Below are positions 25,287-35,600 of a stretch of 64,000 nt of DNA, in pieces (the first letter of the stretch is position 1; every line of letters begins with the position of its first letter). The translations under genes were made by a program, and so were the position numbers. This DNA comes from Hirsutella rhossiliensis. Its lineage: Eukaryota; Ascomycota; Sordariomycetes; Hypocreales; Ophiocordycipitaceae. The notes beneath the pieces are model-generated. The model was not told where the DNA came from and searched no databases. It worked only from the letters and a program-made list of their open reading frames with translations. The stretch covers positions 5,146,001 to 5,210,000 of the forward strand of contig NW_025408668.1 in NCBI RefSeq assembly GCF_020360975.1. The letters run 5' to 3'.

Positions 25287-28071
25287 ATGCGGTCTGCCTT
25301 GGCTGCCGCCCTGGGCCTGGCCCTCGTCCCGCTCTCACAGGCGTGGAACGTTGAGCTGCCGCCATGCTTGGACGACTTCAAGCCCTTTGTTAGCTCTGGC
25401 TGCTTTCGGGAAGGATCCGACCCGACCTTGATCTTCCGCTCCGGCCTGGACCAGCACAACATGACGGTCGAGAAGTGCGTCGCCGACTGCAAGGGTGCGT
25501 CTTCCTCAACTCCTCACCTTGACGTCGGGGGAAGCTCACTCTTGTCCCAGGCAACGGCTACCGCTACGCCGGCCTCGAGTATTACGGCGTCTGCTTCTGC
25601 GGCTCCACCGTCAACGGCCCGCAGGTCCCAGACTCGCAGTGCTCCCTCCCCTGCAGCGGCAACAAGTCGGAGACTTGCGGCGGCGACAAGGCTCTCTCTG
25701 TCTGGCAGGATCCCACCTTTCCCAAGACCCCCGAGGACGTCACCGTCGACGACTACAAGTCTCTGGGCTGCTTCACTGATGACTCCACCAAGGGCCGAAC
25801 CCTGTCGTGGCCCGTCAAGGCGGACGCTTCCTCCTTTACCACAAAGAAGTGCTTGGCTGCCTGCGAAAAGGGGGGCTTCCCCTTTGCCGGTACCGAGTAT
25901 GGAGGTGCGTCCACTTTCCCATCTTGCTCACTCATGTTCGGACCAGTCAATCTCGAGTGACGTGCGGAAGCTGACGGAAGTTGCTGGCAGGTGAGTGTTG
26001 GTGCGGCGTGGTTCTCGCCAACGACACAGCCAAGGTCCATGAGTCGGAGTGCAACATGCCCTGCAGGGGCGATGCCTCGGACAAGTGCGGCGGTCGCGCG
26101 CGCCTGAGCCTCTACGTCGCCAAGGACCTCGAGTCCCTGGAGCCGTGCGGCCAGCGCCCGGTAACGACTTCTTCTTCGATCGCCACCGCGACCAAGCCCT
26201 TGTACAAGTTTCCCAACACGACTACCCCTGCCCTGACCAAGCCGAGGGAGACAGCCTCGACGGTAGACCAGCCTAGCAATACCACGTCCCAACCCGGCGA
26301 GACCACCTCCAGCAAGCCGATTGAGACGGTCACCAGTGCGCCCGAGGAGACTGCTTCGACTCCTTCGCAGGGGGCCACGTTGACGAAGCCTCAGGAGACC
26401 ACCTCCAACAGTCCTGGTGAGTCTACTGCCTCGACCAAGCCCGACGAGTCATCGACCAGCGCTGGGCAGACGCCGACGCCGAGTGAGACGACTGCCACGA
26501 GCCCTGAGGAGTCTTCGACAACCAAGCCTGGGGAGACGACCAAGGCCGATGAGACAACGACGAATCCTGGTGAGACGACCATGACTGGACCTGGAAAAAC
26601 TCTCTCGTCCACCCCATATGGATCCACGTCCAACGAGCCGAGTGAGAGCACAGCGACTAGCACACCTGGCGAGACGACGCCCGCTTCGTCTAGTGAGCCT
26701 GGTAGCTCCACAGCGACCGCTCCCGGGAAGGAGACGACTGCCTCGTCCATCACGCCTAGCGAGTCGTCCAAGACTACAGAGCCGGTCGAGACGACTCCGG
26801 AGACTAAGGCACCGTCGAGCAGCCCCGGCGAGACGTCTACGCCAAGCTGGACGTCGGTTACCACTTCAGATAAAGAGACGGCCACTTCATCGAGCAACGC
26901 TGGCGAGCCGACCTCCTCAACCCAGTCTAGAGGAACAACTTCCACGATCGAATCAGGAGAGACGAGCACGCCCACTTCGGGCAACTCCGGAAAGACAACG
27001 GCCTCGTCGGGCAAGCCTGGCGAGTCGACTTCTCCCACCCAGGCCCCGACCACCACTACCAAAAACGAGGTGGCATCCACGACGGCCTTGCTTTGTACGG
27101 CCACGAGCATCGTCCCGTCAAGGTGCGAGTGGCAGCGCGGCAACTGGTGTGCCCCTCCTCTGCCCGACTGGAACTCCCGGCACGGCTGCGTGATTGCGGC
27201 CAAGACGTGCGCGCTGCAGGTCGTCTCGTGTTTCAAGTACGCCGGCTGGCCGCACACCATCGACTGCTTCGACTTCCAGCGCTGGTGCCGCAACGTGCAG
27301 CGGTACTGTGCCGGCAGCTGCAGGGGCCGCGGCCGGTGTGGCAAGGGTGACTGCTGGAGCAAGTACAAGCCCGGCTTCGGCAAGCCCCCAGCCACGACCA
27401 CGTCCGTCTTCCCCTGTCTCCCGGCGTCGGCGACGGACAAGCCGACGCCTGCGCGGCCTGCCACGTCGTGCCCGCCGGCGCCCACCAACATCTGCAAGCA
27501 GCCTACCAACGACAGATGGGGCTACGGCCCCGGCAAGCCCGTGGGCGGCATCCCGCTGCCCGTCGTCGGGTGCAACGACATCAAGGACGACTGGCGGTCC
27601 AGGCCGTACAAGCTGTACACGGAGCCCGACAGCGTCAAGTCGCCGTCGTTCCGGTGGCCCGAGCGGCCCAATGTGTGCGTCGACTCGTGCAGGGAGCAGT
27701 ACCAGCACTGCCGCGACACCTACGTCGACAGCTGCCGCCAGCTGGGTTGGAAGGGGGGCTTCCACAAGCGCCGCGAGGGCGAGACGGACGCCGAGTTTGC
27801 GCGCCGCGCGCAGCCGTGGTCGGGCACATGGGCCGTCGAGTCCGAGGCGGCCGATGCGAACAGCAGCAGCAACGACGGCTACTGTGCCGCGACTGAGGAC
27901 CACTACTCGTGGGCCAGGCACGGCTCCGACTCGGTCAACTGCTGGGGTTGGGGCGGCAACACGCCCGACAAGGCCGAGCAGCGCTGCCGCGCCCAGTACA
28001 ACGACTGTCTCGCCGTGAACAGCAGGGTCAATCCCGGCGACCAGTGCAAGACCTGGTGTCGCAATTACTAG
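25287..28071 (+). CDS. Secreted protein with two WSC domains, Ser/Thr-rich stalk and Cys-rich C-terminus
   Basis: Exons 25287-25494, 25551-25904 and 25991-28071 encode 880 residues. Residues 1-19 are a signal peptide (MRSALAAALGLALVPLSQA). WSC domain 1 lies at about 35-125 (GLEYYGVCFCGS, CSLPCSGNKSETCGG) and WSC domain 2 at about 138-233 (YKSLGCFTDDSTKGRTL, GTEYGGECWCG, CNMPCRGDASDKCGG). Both introns interrupt the Gly codons before the WSC cores. Residues 245-550 are a Ser/Thr/Pro/Glu stalk built on short ETT and PGE repeats, likely O-mannosylated. Residues 550-880 hold 26 cysteines and no recognised family. WSC domains bind wall polysaccharides. Unlike Wsc1-type stress sensors, this protein has no transmembrane helix or cytosolic tail, and no GPI signal is evident (it ends CKTWCRNY), so it is probably a wall-bound or secreted adhesin-like protein. 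Confidence 0.88.
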
Positions 28072-28635
28072 GCGGTGCGAATCAAGGGGATGGATGACTG
28101 GCCTGGCGAATGCCTTGATATATAGACGTTTGTTTTTGCTTGGTGGTGCGGAACAAGAAGGCGGTGAAGCTGGACTGCCCTGTGGAGAGCACAACAGGGC
28201 TTGCCGGGTTGACCGTTGAAGGAATTGTCATTCTTTTATTCGCTTTTCTGAGACAGATGTGGAATTGACCTATTATTTCTTCGTGATGCAAGGTGTTGCG
28301 AGCAGCGTGAAGTGACGTGGCAGACGCCACGAAAAGGCGAGGTGCAGGGTAGCCAAGGCAAGGCTGGTGTGTGTCCCAGTTGCATCCAGGCGCCACGTCG
28401 CCTCAGATATTGAATAATACTCGACGTCTGATTAAACCGGGGCTTGGATCATCAAGGACGGGGCGTTGCATAAAGAGGCGGCGACATCTGCTCTCGTCGA
28501 GCAGCTTTCGTGATTCTATGGTTGTTGCTTTTCGGTCTCTTCTCTCATCATCGTCGTCGCCGTCAGTCCGCTGCTTCAACACCTTCCTCTCTCACACCCA
28601 CCCAGGAAGAGAGGGCGAAAAGGCCGGGCACCAAC
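28072..28635. other. Intergenic region
   Basis: About 560 bp between the WSC gene and the polyprenol reductase gene. It presumably holds the terminator of the first and the promoter of the second. Nothing else is recognised. Confidence 0.5.
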
Positions 28636-29699
28636 ATGCTCGACCAGCTCCTCGCCGCCGTGCCTCCCGCGCTATGCTGCCAGACCTTCTTCCTCGCGAC
28701 CGCCGCCGCCGTTCTCGCGGTGCAGATCCTCCCGCGCCACCTCCGCGCCGCGCTGACCGAGTATGGGGCCAGGCGACCCGACGACGACAGCGACGAGAGC
28801 AGGAGTAGCAACGGGCACAGCAGTAGTAACAGCAACGCCGCTGCCCATCGCAAACCAGACGACAAGAAGCAGTCCGTCCAAAGCCGAGACTTGATTGCTT
28901 CGCTGGCCGACCTCATCCGTCGCTACGGACAGGTGCCTCACTCGTGGTTCTGGCACTATTACATCGTTTCCCTCTCCTGGACCGTCTTTTGGGCGTGGCA
29001 GTACCTGTTCAGAGGGTCCGCCATGGAAACCCTGGCCCGGGCCCAGACCCAGGCCGAGGCTGGTTCGGACGCTCCTTCGACCCACATGGGACGCGTCTTC
29101 CTGGCCTGGTCGATGCTCGCCTTGCAGGGTGCCAGGAGACTGTACGAGTGCTTCCGGGTCGTCAAGCCGGGACGAACACCAATGCTGCCTGCCCACTGGA
29201 TCCTGGGTCTGGCCTTTTACACCGTCATGAACACGGCAGTCTGGATCCATGGCTCCGGTGCGTTGGCCGCTTCGCTGTCGTTTGCTCCACGACTGACACT
29301 CGTCCAGGCCCCATCATCGCGTCGTGGAAGTCGCGTGACCCCCCCGTCCTGCTGACGACGCGGGTGCCCTTGACTCTGGCCCTCTTCTTTACGGCTTGGT
29401 TCAAGCAATACGAGTGCCACAGGTACCTCGCCAGTCTCAAGAAATACACACTCCCAAGCGAGGGTTTGTTCAGCCATCTCGTCTGCCCTCACTACACTTG
29501 CGAGTGTTTCATCTACCTCGCCATTGCCTTGATGGCGGCACCGGCTGGTAGCCTTTTCAATGCTTCTCTGCTGTGCGGCTTGACCTTTGTAGCAGTCAAC
29601 CTTGGCGTCACGGCGCATGGCACCAAGCAGTGGTACGTCGACAAGTTCGGTACGGAGCGAGTTGCTGGCAAGTGGAAGATGATTCCCTTCGTCTTCTAG
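28636..29699 (+). CDS. dfg10: Polyprenol reductase (Dfg10/SRD5A3 family)
   Basis: Exons 28636-29257 and 29308-29699, with a 50-bp intron, encode 337 residues. Several hydrophobic segments are visible (residues about 10-35, 105-130, 195-215, 230-250 and 285-310). The C-terminal steroid-5-alpha-reductase domain is clear: QYECHRYLASL, LFSHLVCPHYTCECFIYLAI, VNLGVTAHGTKQWY, then the typical end GKWKMIPFVF. A Ser/Asn/Asp-rich loop (about 52-85) is inserted after the first membrane segment. The family acts in the ER membrane to saturate the alpha-isoprene unit of polyprenol, supplying dolichol for N-glycosylation, O-mannosylation and GPI anchors. The start at 28636 precedes the first hydrophobic segment; frames upstream are open but not protein-like. 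Confidence 0.92.
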
Positions 29700-29728
29700 G
29701 CTCGGTCGGGGCCATCACCGGTCTGGCT

Positions 29729-30612
29729 TCACCGCTTCTCAAAGAGGCCCAGTTTCCTCCCCACCATGGATACGCTGAGGACATCTCGGTATGTCAAGCT
29801 GGTGCGGGTCTCGCGCATATTACGACCACTGGCGTACTCTTGCGGGTTGCCAAGTAATGACCAGTTCACCACCCCTCCCTCTGCAGACAGGTCGACATCC
29901 TCATCGATGTCGGAGATGCCGTGGAAATGATCCGTGTAGAGGCTTTCGGTGGTGATGAGCAGACTACGGGGTTCTTGGAGGATTCGCCAGGTTGGAGTGG
30001 GGTTAAGAGCACCGCCATCCTTGCTGCGGTGCAGGTTCAGGCAAAGGCTGGACCCTAGACTGACAGTGCACACGACTGGCCAATACGCGGCGCCGTCCTA
30101 GGTTGGATGAGCAGTCTGAAGGCGACATCCCGACTATAAGAGCCAAGTACTTAACTTGTGAGGCATTATGCCAACGCCTGGGGGATATTCGTTGACGAGG
30201 ACGTGGTTCGGGCGCGCGTGCGGGCTTTGTGCAAAGATGTGTTGCAAGTTGCCTTCCGACACTGGGAGAGAGAGTAGCCGGGTGACGACGGGGTCCTCCA
30301 GCCACGGGGGCAGCGGTGCATGGAGCAGCTTGTCCTGGACAAGGCCCGAGGGCCACGTCTGGAGTCTGCGATGGGTGAGTTGCTTCCAGTTGGGCCTGGG
30401 TGCTGCAGCAATCTATTTCAAGGAGGACGAGGATCAGGCCATAGTCAATTATCGGAGAGGCTCCTGTAGCATCGGGTGCGGTGAGAATAGCGCACCTTTC
30501 CAAGGATCCAGTCTTGCTCGTCTCGGGTGATGAAATCGGGAATGTAGTATGCTGCCAAGGGGAGGCCCTGGACCCTGGCGGCCTCGAGCGACGAGGGGAG
30601 GGAGGCGTCCAT
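29729..30612 (-). CDS. ALKBH6-like 2-oxoglutarate/Fe(II) dioxygenase with an abnormal intron-2 donor
   Basis: Minus-strand exons 30496-30612, 30155-30412 and 29729-30097 would give 247 residues, the usual ALKBH6 size. Family motifs are IPDFITRDEQDWIL, NWKQLTHRRLQTWP, the AlkB signature NEYPPGVGIMPH-x-D, FHGI, and the 2-oxoglutarate arginine motif RTSLTYR. Intron 1 is a normal GT-AG intron. The 57-bp second intron keeps frame only if it starts TTAAGT instead of GTAAGT, between H-K and the D of the metal-binding HxD. The only nearby GT donors, in AAGTTAAGT and AAGTACTT, shift the frame and stop soon after. The gene is either a mutant allele, a sequence error or a noncanonical splice. ALKBH6 relatives are AlkB-type oxygenases of uncertain substrate. 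The stop lies 29 bp from that of the convergent polyprenol reductase. Confidence 0.8.
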
Positions 30613-32637
30613 GATGCGTGGCCACGGCAGTTGTAACGGAGCTAGGGAAATTGGTGGGGAGCTTTATCGGGTGGCGCAGCGGGCTGCTGATCTGCTTGGG
30701 CGGGAGTCGAGTCGGGCGAGGGAGCGCATGTGCGTGTATGTAGGCTGCCGTCCCTGTTGACTTGACGCGGAGAGAGGCGTGAGACGAGGACGGATGAGCA
30801 TGCTCGAGGGCCGCAACGGACCGCTCATAGCGTGGCTGACGTCGGTGTAACAGACGGAAACGCCAGTGGGCTCTTGCCGGCCGACGATGACGGGGACAGC
30901 GGAGGAAGGCACGCGGGATCTGAAGGCTATTGTTGACTTGACATATCGACGCGCCAAGCCAGCCAGGGCCTCAAAAATGGCGCGTCGTCGAACAAAGAGC
31001 CAGAGGAGACAAGAAAGGCGGGGGTTTGGTACAATATGTACATATAGAGGCTACCTCACCCGCTCTCCGCCCGCTCTCCCTTGGCCATGCGTTGTCTTTC
31101 CATTGTGGGCTGCGGCTGACCTGGGAGCGCGCACGGATCATTCGCGATACGTGCATACTGCATGTACACCTAGGTACATTGCAATGTCGAATTACCGGGG
31201 TATGGATTTCCGTACCACCAGCACCTTCCCCGAGGTACAACATGGAGACCAACATCGGGAGGGCAAGCAGGCGGGTTGGCTCGCCCTACATGGTACTCGG
31301 GCGGCGCACGAGAACGCGCACACTAACAGGCACCTGGTGCTATTTGTCGTCCGTGGCCGGTAGCGGAAGGCGTCGATGACTCCTACTGGACACCTGACTG
31401 AGCAAACTTGCTTGTACGGCATTACATCAGCGCGAGGTACATATGTGGTGTGGGGAGCGATCGCGGAGCTTAGGAAACCTGTGTCCTAGTGAGCTTACCT
31501 AAGGTGAGGCAGAGGCTGCTTGTACTGTGTGGGGTGTCTGCCAGCCAAGATACCTGCCATGCTGCCTACCTTAAGTACCCCAGGCCTCACTTCCTGGTTC
31601 AGTCGGCAAGGTGCATATCTACTGTGCGTATTGCACAGGCGGCCCCTCGTCTGCACTGTATCTGCCAAGATGCCTCGTACTTTCTGTCTGGCCTGGCCTG
31701 AGCAGGTACCCGAGGCAGGCGCTTCTGTACTGTGCCGTACGCTAATGCATGTACTGAGGTACTAGTCCCCGCCAGCCAGGGACCGGCACACTCTTCCTCT
31801 TCCAAGATGCTGCAACGACAGGCCACCGTAGGTCGAGGGAAGTGAAACCAGAGCAAACCCCGGCGAAGCAATGTAGCCGCGGCACACGCTCCGCGCGAGA
31901 GAGAGGTGTGGGGGGCCGGGAGGGGAAAAAGAATCGGTTCGCGTGATGGCTGGTCGGTGTTTCGGCCCAAAACTGCACCTCGAGAATCTTGTGGCCCGCC
32001 GTACTCGCCCCCTGCATGGGCCAATCAGCCGGTGGCGATCAGACTTTTGTCTCTGCATATCTTCGGGGTCCCGTTTTCAGTCGCTTGAGAGGGCCAAGGC
32101 AGGCTCGTTTTCTCGCTCCCTCCTTCTTGCAGCGCTCCGCCTTTCGCCTGCCCGCTTTGCTTACCTGACCTGACCTGCCCGCCCTGCTAGCACCCCCCAG
32201 CAAATGCGCCTAGTGCTCTCTAACCGAGCTACCTGGCGCTGAAATCTGGGCCGTGACTTTGACTTTTTGACTGACACTCTCATCTCATCCAACACCTCTC
32301 ACCTTGTCCACCTACGTAAATCGACACTCCCGTGAATCGCCTCGAATCGCCCCCTCATTTATCGCGTACAGAGCTACCGCCCTGATACTTCACTCAATTT
32401 CGCCTCCTCCCAACCCGCCAAGCTCCAGCTCCGTTTCTCCTGCGGGAGGGGTTTCCGTTGTGGCGATTTCTCCATAGGGGCTGCTCGCTGCCAGAGTCTG
32501 GTCGGGTCGCCGGCTCCAACCTCGCGACCAGCCAAATCAACCGCCCGACTTCGTCCCCTCCGTATCCCCGGCGCGCCCGTCTCGCTTCTCACCTCCAGGA
32601 TGGTGGCAGTCGCCGGTCTCTCCCTCCGATAAATGTC
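30613..32637. other. Intergenic region upstream of the ankyrin gene
   Basis: Two kilobases holding divergent promoters for the ALKBH6-like gene (-) and the ankyrin gene (+). From about 31160 to 31765 it is dotted with AGGTAC, TACCTAAG and CCTTAAGTAC elements. The last 400 bp are C/T-rich, as expected for a leader. An open frame extends upstream of the ankyrin gene to 32458 but lacks an ATG there. Confidence 0.5.
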
Positions 32638-35600
32638 ATGGATGCGCAGAATGCTGCCGAGTCGGACCAGACGAGGCCTGCTGACGCTCCTTCGCCTCTA
32701 CGGCAGCCGGGCTGCGAGCTTGAGCGCAGGCCCAAGTCGCCGACGAGCCTCAGGGCATCGCCCCCCCCTAGGGACCAGAAGCCCAAGGCGAATGATGCCA
32801 CCGCCGCCGCTGATGCATTTTTGACAGCCCGCCCCGGCGGCGACGTGCCCGGAGATCGCGACTCCGACGCCGAGACCATCGTGCTGCCGGGCAAAGATGG
32901 CCATTCTCCTTCCAAGGCTCGAAAGGTCAGACAGGAGGACAAGAGCGAAAGCGATGGCGAGGCAGGTAAGCCTAAGCTTAAGCCCAGGCCTGACGGGACC
33001 GATGAAAAAGGCGCGCCTGATCATGCAGGTGCACCTGGCAACCACCTGGGTGACGGTGCAGCAAAGAAGCGCGTCGCGGCCTCCGGATCCTTTGATAAGG
33101 ACCGTCGCCCTCGCAACAAAGAGGGCGGTTCCAGCGGCTTGAGCTCAGCACCTGATTCCCCAACCCCAAACCAATCGCAGCAGCAGCAACAACAGCAGCA
33201 ACAGCAGCAGCAAAATCATCCTCATCCTCATCAGCTTTCCCAACATCACCACAGACGTCGCTCCGACGCCGGCCTCTCGTCACCGTCCGACTCGGAGCAG
33301 CATAGCCACCATAAATTATCCTCTTCAAAGGCGCTGTTGCGTGACAAGCTCAAGTCGGGCGAGCGCTTACTGCCGCACAAACGAAAGGCCCCCAAAGTCG
33401 AGTCCGACGACGAAGTGGACTGCCGCAAGGCTCGGCGCCAACGCACCACGAGTGTGCAGCTGGACGGCCCACGACCGCCCAATGACACCAGGTCGACGCC
33501 TGTCAAGCCTCATGACTACCGAGCGCGCTCCATCTCCCCCCAGCCACGACAGCATCGGCGGAGCATTTCCACGCAGCTCCCTTCCCAGTCCTCCAACGGT
33601 CTCCACTTCAAGAAGAAGCGTCTGCCGCCGCCCCTGCAGTCCACCGATTACCACTCCGACGACTCGTCCGCCGGCGGGAGCCCCCACCCGCGCAGCTCCA
33701 AGCTGCGTAGCCTCGCGACCCCAGTGACGGCGGACTCCAACATATCCCCGGCCAAGATGGCTCCACACAAGAAACATCTCGACGCTCACGGACAGACTCT
33801 TCTGGCACGTGCATGTGCCCGGGGTGAATACGAGACTGCCAAGCAGCGGCTGGGGGAGCGACCCGAGGACCTGAACGTGGCCGACTACGCAGGCAACACA
33901 CCTCTGCAAATTGCGGCAATTAATGGTTGCGAGGACATCGTCAAGCTCTTGATCGAGGCTGGGTGCAATCTGGACTGTGTCAATTACGACAAGGACACTC
34001 CACTGCTCGACGCCGTCGACAACGGCCACCTCGGGGTCGTCAAGCTTCTCTTGGATGCTGGGGTCAACCCCCGCAAAGCCAATGTCAATGGCGAGGAGCC
34101 CCTCGACCGCGTTAGCGAGGATACAGACAACGCCGACGACATTCGCGCCGCGCTCATGGCCGCCCGAAAACGCGCGGGGGAACGCCGACGGACCTCGGAA
34201 GACCGCACCTCTCACCACGACTACCATGACTCGCACGCCCCGGACAGCCCTCGTCGTTCACCAGCAGCCCTGGCGTCGGCTTCGACGGGGCGGAGGAGCG
34301 GGACTGTCCGCTCGACCAAGACGAGGAACGATCTGCTGTACATGCCTCTCGACGATAAGACCCTGCGTCAGGCTGCCGGTCGAGGCGACGAGGAAACCGT
34401 GGCGCGCATCCTGCAGGTCAAAGAGGGGTACGATGACCCGGAATCCATGGTCGCCGCGGCCCGAGGTGGGCACGACCTCGTGATTCAGTTACTGTTGGGC
34501 CTGGGAGGCGCCAACGCGGACCCCGGCCCGGCCCCATCCTTGCCATCCGAGTTTGCAACGCCTGTACTCGCTGCCATAGGCCAAGAGAACATCAAGGTCA
34601 TCGAGCTACTCTTGGAGCAGCAGGGCTTCGACCCCACCCGGAGATTCAAGGGAGAAACCTACTACGAGATTGCCAGACGTCGCCAGGGTACGAACTGGAA
34701 AGAAGAAGAACAGATGCTGAAGAACGCCTACGATGAATACAAACGCTCCCACAAGGAGGCTCTCACGACCAAATCCCCGGGAGGACGACGGGAGCGCGAA
34801 AGGGACAGAGAAGACAAACTTGCGCGACGCGACGATTCCAAGGAACTGTCCAGGATTCACAAGCGCAATCACTCGAGCCCGTCACGGGAAGGCGAACCCA
34901 GGAAGAAGGGCACTGTGCCCAAGATCAGCAGTCCCCGCGAAAAGAAGCGAATTGATTCACTCGTGAACCGAGGCGAAGACGATTCACACAAGCGAGCCAC
35001 CGGACGGGCCAAGAAAGATGCCTCTCACGTCTCGGACCGCGAGGTTTCGCCTGCAGTTCCTCACAAGCCTCAGAAGGCCAAGCGCACCGAGTCAGACGTC
35101 ACAGGCATGTCCTCTGAAGGGGAGACCGCTAAGCCTAGGAGGAAGCTGGTATCCAAGGGGGAACTGAGCAGAGAGCGGGACAGGCAAAAACGCGCAATCA
35201 AGGAGCCTGCAAGCCCCCGCGATTCGAGGACTGACGAGGGCACGGACAAGTCCAAGCTATCGGAAAAGTACCACAACAGAACCAAGGCCTTGAAGCGCGA
35301 TGAATCGAGGGACCATTCCCCCGGGGAAGGGGCGACGAAGAGACACCGGTCCAGCGTGACGCCCGATCGGCCTAGCGACGGCGACAAGGACCATGTCGAC
35401 GGAGCAGTGAAGCGACGGCGACTGGACGGTGAGAACCAGGCAGAAAGGCGGCCGAACCGTCCCGTCTCCGTTGATGGGCGACCCCGCAAGACAGTATCGT
35501 CTCGTGACATCTCAGCGAAACCGTCCGTGACGGGGAGTAGAAAGGAGCGTGATGATGGTTCAAAGGACGGTCATGATCAGCGAGGCCCTTCACACTATGG

